Positions 53,840 to 62,406 of a stretch of DNA of 64,000 bases are shown here, piece after piece. The stretch's first letter is position 1. The number at the start of each line of letters is the position of its first letter. Under the pieces are notes generated by a model. It made no database searches. It was not told where the DNA came from and worked only from the letters and a program-made list of their open reading frames with translations. The DNA is from JAVDCA01 sp963819385 (lineage in GTDB: Bacteria > Pseudomonadota > Alphaproteobacteria > Rhizobiales > Xanthobacteraceae), in the NCBI GenBank assembly GCA_963819385.1, contig CAWFVV010000001.1, forward strand, positions 124,001 to 188,000. The letters run 5' to 3'. The position numbers were made by a program, and so were the translations under genes.

Positions 53840-54057
53840 TGGTCGCGGACACCTTCCCCCACGCGCTGCGCCTCGTCCTGATCGACGAGGGCGGCCTCGA
53901 CGACGATCCGCACGACCACGGCGGGCGCACCGCCTACGGCATCATCCAGCGCGAATACGACGGCTATCGCGCGCGCCACAACCGGCCGCCGCAGGCGGCC
54001 GGGTGCCCGCGCACGCAAACACCAACGCACGCCCCAATACCAATACCCACGAAGTGA
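53839..54057 (+). pseudogene. Truncated endolysin, N-terminal 50 codons
   Basis: MVADTFPHALRLVLIDEGGL and the following HDHGGRTAYGIIQREYDGYR match the start of the GH108 endolysin at 57483. After RARHNRPPQ homology stops, and the frame enters the direct-repeat DNA (CPRTQTPTHAPIPIPTK). The catalytic Glu is present but most of the fold is lost. It is a stump left by insertion of the island at 54.1-57.1 kb. Confidence 0.75.
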
Positions 54058-54125
54058 ACCCCCAAACGGAGACCCCCTGACGATGGACACCCTCACGCTT
54101 GCGCTCGGCGCCGCCCTTGGCGTCA
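54013..54125 (+). repeat. Direct repeat, left copy flanking the radical-SAM island
   Basis: ACGCAAACACCAACGCACGC through GCGCTCGGCGCCGCCC is repeated at 57153-57266 with one inserted C and two substitutions. It ends inside the first 15 codons of a second truncated copy of the one-helix protein (ATG 54083, MDTLTLALGAALGV). Confidence 0.88.
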
Positions 54126-54131
54126 CCGGTC

Positions 54132-54389
54132 CTAGTATTGATCCTCCGCGTGATCCACCTGGGCTGACAGCTTCTGGCGCAAATTGAAGTTTTCTTGGTG
54201 TTGGCGCGCCTGCCTCGCCATCAACATGTCTGTTTGACGCGTGCGCTCCTCGAGACGATCTTGAGTCTCGCGAAGAAGTTCTTCCGTCTTGCGAAGATGC
54301 TCGTACATCTCGCGAACACGCTTCGCCGAGAGGCGGCCGATCAGCACCCGGCCCAGATCAAAAAGCAGATTGTCCTTTAAGCGTGACAT
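54132..54389 (-). CDS. Small coiled-coil protein 1
   Basis: The 85-residue protein (LKDNLLFDLGRVLIGRLSAK, TEELLRETQDRLEERTRQTD, MLMARQARQHQENFNLRQKL) is a single long helix. A relative lies at 56651-56875, and both share the LLxETQDxLxxxxxxxxxLM pattern. The two genes bracket the island. Possibly an adaptor or regulator; function unknown. Confidence 0.55.
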   Translation of the reverse strand: MSRLKDNLLFDLGRVLIGRLSAKRVREMYEHLRKTEELLRETQDRLEERTRQTDMLMARQARQHQENFNLRQKLSAQVDHAEDQY

Positions 54390-54673
54390 TACAAAAAATC
54401 CGCCCCAGACAGCATCGCGAGTGCGACGATGCCGCTGGCGGGGATTGAGGCCGCTATCGACGCACGCGTAAATGCCCGGTAGGCGCCAATGGCGACGAGC
54501 AGGCTCGGCCGAAGTCTTCGCAGCGTCTTTATGAAGCGCGCAAGGCTTCCATGCTCTCTGTGTACGACGGCCAAGCCGTAGCGGTCCCCGAGATGGACGA
54601 AGTCAGCGCCGAAATAGCTGCAGCGCGCTTCGCATACACCGAAGCTTCTTTGCAGGGAAAGGTCGTCGCGCAT
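54389..54673 (-). CDS. Small protein coupled to the radical-SAM gene
   Basis: Its ATG (54671-54673) overlaps the radical-SAM stop as TAATG, which supports translation. The 94 residues include GVCEARCSYFGADFVHLGDR and a hydrophobic C-terminal stretch (ASIAASIPASGIVALAMLSG). It could be a small substrate, partner, or the end of a broken methyltransferase or glycosyltransferase; I do not recognise it. Confidence 0.45.
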   Translation of the reverse strand: MRDDLSLQRSFGVCEARCSYFGADFVHLGDRYGLAVVHREHGSLARFIKTLRRLRPSLLVAIGAYRAFTRASIAASIPASGIVALAMLSGADFL

Positions 54674-55944
54674 TAGGGTGTTACCTTAGCGGCATCCTTC
54701 GCTACCTTGGCCTTGCGGCTGGTCCTCAGTGAGGTATCGGTCGGCGTCTCGTGCTCTACGTCCTTGGTCGTCAGGAATGCCGACATATGGGAGATCTCGT
54801 CATCAAATGGCGTGAACACCGTGCAGACTTGGCAGGCCGGTAGATCGCGCGCCCGCCGTAGCCGAGTGAAGTGCTCTCCGAACCAAACCGCCTCGAAACC
54901 ATCATCGTAGACGTTCCCCATGCGCGAGTGCCCCATGAAGCAGCATGGAGAAACACTGCCGGGCATTTCGACGAAGCACGCTTCGAACGGCGCTAGGCAT
55001 TTCGACGGGCCCGTGATCGCCGTTTCATCGGAGAAGAAGCGTCGACCGGAAAGGATCACGCCGAGCTGCTCACCGAGATCCTGTGCACGCGCGAGCTCGG
55101 TGTTATATTCATTCTTGACGTTCCACAGCGTCTTTTCGAGGTGTGCCTCGTTGCTGCAAATGAAGTTGCCCACGTTAACGCGCGGAATTTTCAGGTCGGC
55201 CGCGAGTTTGGTCAGCGCAGTGATCTCGCGGTAATTGTCGGTATTGGCCACCATGTGGAAGACGATCCGGCTACGGTCCAATGGCGTGAGCTGAGATTGA
55301 AATGCCTTGATGCAGCGCACGGTCTCAGCAAGCGTGAACCGCTCGTTCTTATAACGCATCTGCTCCGCATAGGTTGGCTCTGTGCCTGCGTTGATCGAAA
55401 TCACTAGCCGGTTGATTCTGCCGCGCAAGAGGCGGCCCCATTTCTCAGAGAGGAAGCTGCCGTTGGTCGTTAACGTGACAAGCTGCGGGCTAGAATTGAG
55501 AGCAACAATCCGTTCGACCACGTCTTCGAATCGCGGATAGAAGAATGGCTCGCCCCATCCGGTCAGGTCGATTGTCCTCGCGTTGCGGATAGCTGTATTG
55601 AGCTTCGGCAGGTCATCCCACTCAATCGCGCGTCCCTTGTAATCGGCGTCACGACAAAAGAAGCATGCCGCATTGCAATGGCTGTTGAGCGCAATGCTGA
55701 CGAAAGGCGGATAAGTGTATCGCTTGAGATGATCGGGGCAGCCCTCGCCGTTGTAGAGCGCAGGCGATCGCGCAAAGAGCGCCTTGCCGATATCGCGATG
55801 GAGACCGATTTTGTCGATGTTCGGGTGCGCTGCGATGCATTTCTCCAATTTATCGATCAGCTTAGTGACGCGTGGTGCGGACAAATCACCGCCGGAAGAG
55901 ATGGATTTAATGATCCTCTCACATGTACCGGTTTTGTCGAACAT
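54673..55944 (-). CDS. Radical SAM/SPASM protein
   Basis: The [4Fe-4S] motif is CNAACFFC (residues ~89-96) in IALNSHCNAACFFCRDADY, followed by the SAM-binding LTGWGEPFFYPRFEDVVERI and LTTNGSFLSEKWG. The C-terminal part has Cys residues in CLAPFEACFVEMPGSVSPCC and ACQVC, consistent with SPASM auxiliary clusters. Length 423 is normal. In such islands these enzymes often modify peptides or surface sugars. With GT25 nearby, a role in surface chemistry is one option, maturation of a small peptide another. Confidence 0.88.
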   Translation of the reverse strand: MFDKTGTCERIIKSISSGGDLSAPRVTKLIDKLEKCIAAHPNIDKIGLHRDIGKALFARSPALYNGEGCPDHLKRYTYPPFVSIALNSHCNAACFFCRDADYKGRAIEWDDLPKLNTAIRNARTIDLTGWGEPFFYPRFEDVVERIVALNSSPQLVTLTTNGSFLSEKWGRLLRGRINRLVISINAGTEPTYAEQMRYKNERFTLAETVRCIKAFQSQLTPLDRSRIVFHMVANTDNYREITALTKLAADLKIPRVNVGNFICSNEAHLEKTLWNVKNEYNTELARAQDLGEQLGVILSGRRFFSDETAITGPSKCLAPFEACFVEMPGSVSPCCFMGHSRMGNVYDDGFEAVWFGEHFTRLRRARDLPACQVCTVFTPFDDEISHMSAFLTTKDVEHETPTDTSLRTSRKAKVAKDAAKVTP

Positions 55945-56650
55945 CCATCGATGGACGCGCCTGATCTGGGGATAGCTGCCAAGTCGGCGCCGGAGGCCTC
56001 GATAGGCGCGCCCGCTGAATGATCGAATCCGATTTACGGATAAGCCTCTTGGGGTGACGTCTCTTGCAATCTACACGTTTAACAACCAAGAGGGGAAGTG
56101 TCGCGAGAGTCACAATCCATGCGAAAGCCAAGGCGCCGAAATGAGCCGGGCGCGAGCGGCGAGCGGGATGCGTGCGACCGGAAGGGTATAAATATACCTC
56201 AACATCCGGCCGCTGGTTTTCAACGACCCTCGCGTCGAGCTTTGGCATCGCCAAAATTCGATCGTCTTCTGCGAGAGGAACAAGGCACCGCGTCACCTCT
56301 CGCCGATGAGCTCACAATATGAATATGAGTTCGATCGCGTCGACCCCATGGCGCGGCAGTCGCGGCGCAGCTTCGGATACCGAAGGCCTTGATCGCCTGC
56401 GCCTTTCGCCAAACCCGGTAGATCATCCGTAGCAGCGATGCGCATCTCTCCTGCTGTGAGGTCGGCCGCGCCGCGCCTAAGCTCCGGGCTAGTGCAAGCG
56501 AGAGCATTGGTGAACGTCCAGCCAGGCACCGCAAACCGTGCACCCGGACTACGCGACCGTGATCGTCTCGGCCGGCTTACACATCGGAGGCATCTGGGCA
56601 GAGCGTAGATACCCGCGACAATCATCGGCACGACGATTGCGGCGCTCGGT
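55945..56650. other. 700 bases without a supportable gene
   Basis: Several short minus-strand frames cover this stretch (for example one with FGALAFAWIVTLATLPLLVV near 56,100), but none has recognisable domains. GC and codon pattern suggest a decayed gene, perhaps a third member of the island operon. Confidence 0.35.
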
Positions 56651-56875
56651 CTATGACTGGGCCGATGTCTCGTCTCTTGTCCGTTGAGGGATCCGAGCTT
56701 CCATCTCTTGGAGCCGCGAGTTGAGCCTGTGGATCGTGGAATGGTTCTCGGCGTTTCGCGACATCAACACTTGGACGCGCTCCCGTTCCGTCTGCAGAGC
56801 GTCCTGGGTTTCGAGGAGCATCTGCTTGGATAAACGGCCCGCGAGAACGCGGAGCAAATCGTTGGGCTTTCCCAT
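56651..56875 (-). CDS. Small coiled-coil protein 2
   Basis: Starting at ATG 56875 (MGKPNDLLRVLAGRLSKQML) the 74 residues include LLETQDALQTERERVQVLMS and a polar tail (EARIPQRTRDETSAQS). It is related to the protein at 54132-54389 but shorter at the N-terminus. Both are on the same strand as the radical-SAM gene. Confidence 0.5.
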   Translation of the reverse strand: MGKPNDLLRVLAGRLSKQMLLETQDALQTERERVQVLMSRNAENHSTIHRLNSRLQEMEARIPQRTRDETSAQS

Positions 56876-57152
56876 CTTCCGTCTCGGTGCCTGCGGCCAG
56901 TAACGTACAACTATACCGCAACCGATCGCGGTGTCCACCTACCTTGCGCCGACAGCTAACGATGCTGCATCGGCTGTCGCTCGCGTTGGCCGCGAGCTTG
57001 GGGTCGGCGCGGCGGATGCGCCTGCAGCTGCATTCCGTCCGCCGCTGCCATCGTGCGCGTGCACCTAGCCTAGCCGATCGCCTTGGCCGGGTCGAGCGAC
57101 CCGCGCGACCCTTGCCGCCAACCTCGCCGCGGCCGCGTGCGCGCGCCTGCGA

Positions 57153-57266
57153 ACGCAAACACCAACGCACGCCCCAATACCCAATACCCACGAAGTGAAC
57201 CCCCAAACGGAGACCCCCTGACGATGGACACCCTCACGCTTGCGCTCGGCGCCGCCCTCGGCGTCG
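57153..57266 (+). repeat. Direct repeat, right copy flanking the radical-SAM island
   Basis: Matches 54013-54125 and here continues into the intact one-helix protein gene (ATG 57224) and the full endolysin. It is therefore the parental copy. The stretch 56876-57152 shows no gene. Confidence 0.88.
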
Positions 57267-57484
57267 CCGGCATCCTGCTGGTCTACTGGATCGCGGCGCG
57301 CTGGCCGGCCTGGAAGGCGAAGGTCGCGGCCTGGTTCAAGAGCGAGAAGAGCGCGATCGCGGCGCGCGCCGAGGGCCGGATCGTCGACTTCGAGAACCGG
57401 CTCAAGACGCTCGAGGCGATGGGGCTCGACACGCTCAAGGCCGACGTCGCGGCAATCAAGGCGAAGGTGGGAGTTCTGAACCAT
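57224..57484 (+). CDS. Small one-helix membrane protein, paralogue of 53567 gene
   Basis: MDTLTLALGAALGVAGILLV is a membrane helix, followed by a charged helix (FKSEKSAIAARAEGRIVDFE, NRLKTLEAMGLDTLKADVAA) ending IKAKVGV. In the 53567 copy a TGA follows KVGV. Here an extra T (GTGGGAGTTCTGAACC) hides the stop and the formal frame stays open to 58078 through the endolysin in a wrong frame. The stop is therefore assumed near 57,480. It is probably a holin/spanin-like lysis partner. Confidence 0.6.
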
Positions 57485-58316
57485 GGTGGCCGAGAATTTT
57501 GCGCGCGCGCTCAAGCTCGTCCTCGTCGACGAGGGCGGCCTCGACGACGATCCGCACGATCACGGCGGGCGCACCGCCTACGGCATCATCCAGCGCGAAT
57601 ACGACGGCTATCGCGCGCGCCACAACCTGCCGCCGCAGGACGTGTGGAAGATCACGCCCGCCGAATACACCGAGATCTACCGCGATCGCTACTGGTCGCC
57701 GTGGTGCGACCGCCTGCCGTCCGGCATGGACTACGCGTTCTTCGACGCGTGCGTGAACACCGGCCCGGCGCAGGCGGCGAAGAACCTGCAGCAGGCGGTC
57801 GGCGTACGCGTCGACGGCTTCATGGGCGACGTCACGCTCGCCAAGGTGATGGCGCTCAGCGCCGACGCGACGGGCGCCGAGGCCACGCTCCATGCCTTCT
57901 GCGAGCGCCGGCGCGCTTTCTACCGCGCGCTCCGCCAGTTCCCGCGCTACGGCCGCGGTTGGCTCGCGCGCGTCGATCACGTCGAGAAGGCCGCGAAGGC
58001 GATGGCCGTCAACGAGACGCCGCCGCAGCGCAACGGGCTGCACGACGAGCTCAAGGCGCAGGCGACCGCGAAGGCTAAGGGCGAGGACACTGCGGCGCCG
58101 CCGCTCACGCCTGCGACCGGGGCCGCGACCACCACCGGCAGCGTCGTGGCGGCCGGTCTCGCGGAGCAGCTCGGCAATGCCGGCCAGCAGCTCGCGCCGT
58201 TCCAGGACACGATTGCGATCGTGAAATACGCGCTGCTCGCCATCGCGGTCGCGACCATCGTGCTCACGATCTACGGGCTCGCGCACGACAACAAGGTCAA
58301 GGCCGCGACCGGGTGA
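57483..58316 (+). CDS. Endolysin, glycoside hydrolase 108 with C-terminal membrane anchor
   Basis: The N-terminal GH108 domain shows LKLVLVDEGGLDDDPHDHGG, RTAYGIIQREYDGYRA (Glu of DEGG is catalytic) and YRDRYWSPWCDRLPSGMDYA. A peptidoglycan-binding-3-like part follows (QAVGVRVDGFMGDVTLAKVM, FCERRRAFYRALRQFPRYGR). A ~60-residue Ala/Thr linker leads to a C-terminal helix (IVKYALLAIAVATIVLTIYG). GH108 cuts the MurNAc-GlcNAc bond. A membrane anchor after the linker is unusual and suggests export or holding at the inner membrane until lysis. Confidence 0.88.
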   Translation: MVAENFARALKLVLVDEGGLDDDPHDHGGRTAYGIIQREYDGYRARHNLPPQDVWKITPAEYTEIYRDRYWSPWCDRLPSGMDYAFFDACVNTGPAQAAKNLQQAVGVRVDGFMGDVTLAKVMALSADATGAEATLHAFCERRRAFYRALRQFPRYGRGWLARVDHVEKAAKAMAVNETPPQRNGLHDELKAQATAKAKGEDTAAPPLTPATGAATTTGSVVAAGLAEQLGNAGQQLAPFQDTIAIVKYALLAIAVATIVLTIYGLAHDNKVKAATG

Positions 58317-58662
58317 TTTCTACCACGTCGGTCCACACCCACGGCCGTCATCGCCCGCGCACGCGGGCGATCCAGTACGCCGCAGCGAAGCCATAAGGCA
58401 ATGCCGGCCTTCCAATCGGTCGCTCGTGCGTCCTGGAATGCCCGCCTGCGCGGGCAGCGACGCAGGTGAGTGACCCAACAGCCAACCCAGGAGCACACCA
58501 TGTGGGGCGCGCTCTTCTCGTTCCTCGGCGGCCCGGTCATCAAGGGGCTGATCGACGCCTACAAGACCAAGCTGCAGACCGCGACGCAGCAGGACACGCT
58601 CGCGGTCGATCTCGCCGAGAAGGAGATCCTCGGCGAGATCGCGCAGCGCCAGACGGAAGCCG
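58149..58662 (+). repeat. Large direct repeat, left copy (endolysin 3' end to holin)
   Basis: Nearly identical to 63487-64000 at a constant offset of 5,338 bases without a gap. It covers the end of the endolysin, a palindromic intergenic segment and the first 163 bases of the holin gene. The true end of the repeat lies beyond the window. Confidence 0.9.
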
Positions 58663-58895
58663 CGATCATCCGCCAGGAGCAGGGCTGGTGGCCGACCGCC
58701 ATCATCCGCCCGTTGTTCGCGGCGCCGTTCATCATCTTCACCTTCAAGGTCGTGGTTTACGACAAGGTCCTGAGACTCGGCACGACCGACGCGCTCGACC
58801 CGAACATGTGGGGCGTCTTCCAGGCCGTGATCTACGCCTACTTCGGCGGCCGCACGATCGAGAAAGTCGCGCGGATATTCAAGCGTCAGAATTGA
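58500..58895 (+). CDS. Holin-like protein (3TM/GTA-type)
   Basis: The ATG 58500 follows CAGGAGCACACC. MWGALFSFLGGPVIKGLIDA is an N-terminal amphipathic segment. QDTLAVDLAEKEILGEIAQR is a helix, and GWWPTAIIRPLFAAPFIIFT plus MWGVFQAVIYAYFGGRTIEK are membrane segments. This is the pattern of 3TM-type holins found in phages and gene transfer agents of Alphaproteobacteria. It permits endolysin access. The location after the endolysin fits. Confidence 0.75.
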   Translation: MWGALFSFLGGPVIKGLIDAYKTKLQTATQQDTLAVDLAEKEILGEIAQRQTEAAIIRQEQGWWPTAIIRPLFAAPFIIFTFKVVVYDKVLRLGTTDALDPNMWGVFQAVIYAYFGGRTIEKVARIFKRQN

Positions 58896-59145
58896 TCTCG
58901 TCCCAAATGCCTCAACGGCCTCCGTGGTCGTTCCAGGTTCGTTTCGCTCGTACCTTGGAATGAGCGGCATTGATCTGCGTTCGCGGTAACTCAAACACAA
59001 GCCGCCAGATCAGCCTGACGGCCAAAGTCTGACCAATCAGCCGAGCAACGCGGTCCCGAGACCGTCGCAATGAAGCGTCTCGCGCGACTGCGCGCGAACG
59101 CGCGCTTCCTCCCTGTCGCTCAATCACCCGCATCCGCGAGGCCGC

Positions 59146-60823
59146 ATGTCCTCCATCTTCGATCTGATGCCGGCCAGCTTCTGGCCGGTGCAACCATTCA
59201 TGCCGCCGCCCGATCCGACGCAAGCCTTCCCGCGGCTGTCGGCGTCGGTGCCGACGTGGACGTTGCCCGCAGTCCAGGCGCCGGCGGCGCTCGGCTGGCC
59301 GTCGGCGCCGGTCGATCCGTATCCCTATGCGGACGCGAGTGCGTCTTCGTGGGATCGCGCGATGCGTCAAGCGCTTGCGCCACAAGCCAGCGCAATGGAT
59401 GCCCCCGGCTTCCATAGTGCGTTCTCTGATCAGACACTCGCCGATGCCAAGCGTGCGCACGATTTCGCAATGTGGGCGTTCGGCCCGCCGAGTGCGCCGA
59501 AGATGGCGCCGACGGCGATGCCTTCCAGCGCGCCGCCGTCGCTTGGCGGCACGTCCTCGAAGGCCGACGCCGGATCCGCTGCTGCAGTGCTACCGCCGAC
59601 AAACGCCCCTGCCGCGGATGATGGCGATCCTCTCAAGCAGACGCCGGTCGCCGACCCGCAGGTCGATCTCGGGGCGGCGTACGGCAATCCCAACATCGCG
59701 CGGCAGGGCATGCGGGCACGAGCGATCACCGCGATGCGTCCGCCGCTTCCGCCGCAGTCGGTCGACCTCTTCGCTTCGATCCCGCACGGTTTTGTCCACG
59801 GCCTCGCCAACACCATGAGCGCCAGCGGGCAGGCTGCGCAGATCGAGATGCAACAGCCGGTCGACGTGCCGTCCGGCGATGAAGGAGCAGAGCTCCTCGA
59901 GCAGCACGTTACCGGACCACTGCATAGGCCGCAGGGGCCGGCCGGAGAAGTCGGCCAAACGATCGGCGAGTTCTTCGGCAATCCGCTGACTTATCTCTTC
60001 CCGGCGAGGAGCCTGGGGGCGAGGGTGCTCAGCACAATCACGGCGGCGCTCGGCTCCGAGGCAGCGGGTCAACTCACCAGAGGCACCCGGGCCGAGCCGC
60101 TCGCACGGATTGCCGGCGCGATGCTGGGAAACGGAGTTCGGGGCGTCGGTGATGCGGCGCGGTCCCGCTGCGGCCGAAGTCGCTGCGGCGAATGCTGCGC
60201 GTGGCGGGATGCCGCGGTCGGCAGTGGTGCGGCCGGTCCAGGCTCCGCCGGTTGAACCCAACGACGAGATTGCTGGACTGCAGCACGTTGATCCAGCGAT
60301 CGCTCCGCTGGTGCCTGACCCTTATCCAGAAGCAGCTCGTGATCTACAAGAGTATCGGACCCAAATTAACGTGCCGAATTGCAATACCGTGGGAGTCGGA
60401 AGAACCAATGTGCCGGGTTTGGAAGGCCGAGTATTTCAGGGCGCCTCGCGCCTCGTCCGCCAGGACGCCAGCCTGGGACCGGCGCAACCCGGCGACATCA
60501 AGGCCCCTTTCAACAATCCTCGTCTTGTGGAGCATGCCGAGGAAGACCTCGCAAACGGATTCGAGCGAGACGTACAGCAACTCGGATTGCGTCCAGAGGA
60601 CTTGAACGGGCGTGAGTTGACATTGCATCTCTCACAGGCTCCATGCCCCCCATGCCTATCAGGGCTCAATTCTGGTGCGCGTTCGGGCGTGCTCAAACAG
60701 CTGAGCACGCGGTATCCGGGTCTGACGATTCATGTTACTTGGGACGTTGAACCTGGTGTTATTCCAAGCCATCCTCCGTACCTTATAATCCGAGGCGGAG
60801 GGTATGTCGAAGGGAGTTGTTGA
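59146..60823 (+). CDS. Polymorphic toxin F, deaminase-type C-terminal tip, one frameshift
   Basis: MSSIFDLMPASFWPVQPFMP begins a Pro/Ala/Ser-rich N-terminus of the SFWDLLP type. The middle is a pre-toxin helical part (VGQTIGEFFGNPLTYLFPAR, SLGARVLSTITAALGSEAAG, LARIAGAMLGNGVRG). The frame shifts near 60,160. The tip has NPRLVEHAEEDLANGFERDV (HAE) and LSQAPCPPCLSGL (CxxC), the zinc-site pattern of the cytidine-deaminase superfamily. Deaminase toxins of this kind act on nucleic acids. The stop shares bases with the immunity ATG (TGATG). Confidence 0.72.
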
Positions 60824-61356
60824 TGAGACAAGAACTCAAGGGAAATAGCGAGCTAGCTATGCTGGCTGACGGCCTTCCGGTCCGCGCCCGTGTCTGCCTC
60901 ACTCTCCTTGCGGCCGATATCGCGTTGCGCCATCTTCAGGGGTCACCTGACCTCCATCTAGCTCTTGATACGTTGGCTTTCGCGCTGAATTGGCAAAAGC
61001 GCGCCCGCGTGGATATCGACAAATGGGAAAATATGCTCGACAACGAGGAGACCGGACTTGCATGGGCCGAGGTCAGGGCCCAGGAGCGATCAAAAGAAGA
61101 GAGTTTGGCTTGGTGTGTGCTGACCACTCCAATTTACTATGCGGCCTATCACGCAATTCTTGCGGCGAACCGACCACTGTCGGGCTCGTTCTGCAATACC
61201 GATGAAATAGCGCTGGACGATTTGGAGGAGGACTTGCGAAAGCTCGAGCCATCCTCGATGGCGCTCATGCATCAGGCCGCAGCATATCTCAGGCAGCATC
61301 CTGACGCCCTGTTCGCTCAACTCAAAGCGCACTTATCGAAGCTCTCTGGCGCCTAA
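60823..61356 (+). CDS. Candidate immunity protein for toxin F
   Basis: ATG 60823 starts MRQELKGNSELAMLADGLPV. The 177-residue helical protein (LTLLAADIALRHLQGSPDLH, ALDTLAFALNWQKRARVDID, DDLEEDLRKLEPSSMALMHQ) is cytoplasmic with no membrane helix. Its start is coupled to the toxin stop. It follows the deaminase tip directly, as expected for its antidote. Confidence 0.68.
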   Translation: MRQELKGNSELAMLADGLPVRARVCLTLLAADIALRHLQGSPDLHLALDTLAFALNWQKRARVDIDKWENMLDNEETGLAWAEVRAQERSKEESLAWCVLTTPIYYAAYHAILAANRPLSGSFCNTDEIALDDLEEDLRKLEPSSMALMHQAAAYLRQHPDALFAQLKAHLSKLSGA

Positions 61357-61835
61357 TCCGGAGGTCGCGCCGGGTGTTGTCCCACCTGCGCTGGCCATGC
61401 TGGTCGATGATCTACCGGTCCGCGCCCCTATCACCAGCGCGCTGGGCACCGGACAATTTCTCCGTGGCTTGACCCGTCAGTTCGCAGCGATCCGAGGTCG
61501 TTGACGCTGGATCAGGCGAGAGCCGGTGGCTTGATGGACATGCGCACGAACTATGAGACGTCTTACCGCGCGACGAAACGTCTTGCCGAAGCAAATGCCG
61601 CGAGGCTGATGCAGCGAATCTGCCGTTGACGCCACTGAATATCTATCTTGCTCATTTCCTTGGTTCGGATGCCACCGCATTGCTGCGAGCGGACCCGAGC
61701 ACGCCTGCCGAACAGGTGGTGCCGCAGGCGGCGCGTTCCAATCCAGACCTTTTCAAGAAGGGAAGGACGGTAGGCCAAGCGATCTCCGAAATTAATGGAC
61801 AGTTCACGCAGCCGCGCCGCATGCCGTTTCGCTGA
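61357..61835 (+). pseudogene. Remnant of a transglycosylase-type (SLT) toxin tip
   Basis: Frames with stops give LGTGQFLRGLTRQFAAIR, GLMDMRTNYETSYRATKRLA, and finally LNIYLAHFLGSDATALLRAD, which resembles the end of lytic transglycosylase domains in rhizobial proteins (YLAHFLG, GRTVGQAISEINGQF). No N-terminal domain is left. It may be an orphan tip behind toxin F. A secreted protein family lies convergent to it. Confidence 0.55.
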
Positions 61836-61871
61836 ACGAAGCGAGTGGTCCTCCAAATCGCTTCGGGATCG

Positions 61872-62327
61872 TCATCCGGAAGAATCAAAGCAGTATCTGC
61901 CGGACAGCACGATCTCGAGCGTATCTTGGCGATCTGCCCCCGCGCCCTCGTCGTCACGTCCGCTCACGTACACGCCCGTGAAATAATACCGTCCGTTGGC
62001 GTGCTCGGCCTTGCCGGAAAGATGGTACCGGTAAATCCCGGCGACGTTCCACGGAACGACGACGAAGAAAGTTTTCGGCGATGCGTACGTCTTCACGTCA
62101 TGCTCGGCAACCACGAATTCGAAGTAATAATACGTGTGGTCTTTGCTTGGCAGCGGCGCGGACATCACGCCGTTCGCGAGGGTGGCTGTCCACGGGTAGA
62201 TATAAATCCTGCCGCTGGGAAACTTGCTGCAGGGCGGCAACGCGAGGTTTGCGGCGGCCAGGCCGGCGCCAGTCGGGCAGCCTGCTGCGACAATCAACGC
62301 CAGTTGCAGGAAGAAGCGCTTCATCAT
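61872..62327 (-). CDS. Secreted protein, member 1 of a three-member tandem family
   Basis: The start MMKRFFLQLALIVAAGCPTG (ATG 62325-62327) gives a signal peptide. The mature part reads LPPCSKFPSGRIYIYPWTAT, TYYYFEFVVAEHDVKTYASP, YRYHLSGKAEHANGRYYFTG and ends RYCFDSSG. Two further members follow upstream with the same layout (LPxC start, Cys near the end). Periplasmic immunity to a peptidoglycan-cutting tip (61357 remnant) is possible. Confidence 0.6.
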   Translation of the reverse strand: MMKRFFLQLALIVAAGCPTGAGLAAANLALPPCSKFPSGRIYIYPWTATLANGVMSAPLPSKDHTYYYFEFVVAEHDVKTYASPKTFFVVVPWNVAGIYRYHLSGKAEHANGRYYFTGVYVSGRDDEGAGADRQDTLEIVLSGRYCFDSSG

Positions 62328-62406
62328 CGGTTCCTCCGAATGCGAGAGCATTTCTGTCGGAGCATGATCTCCTCCAAAATCGGCGTGGACTTTCCCGAAT
62401 CATGCC

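Noticed and set aside
57083..58078. 331-codon frame running from the one-helix protein into the endolysin region
   Set aside because: After KVGV the sequence is the wrong frame of the endolysin; an extra T probably hides the true stop.
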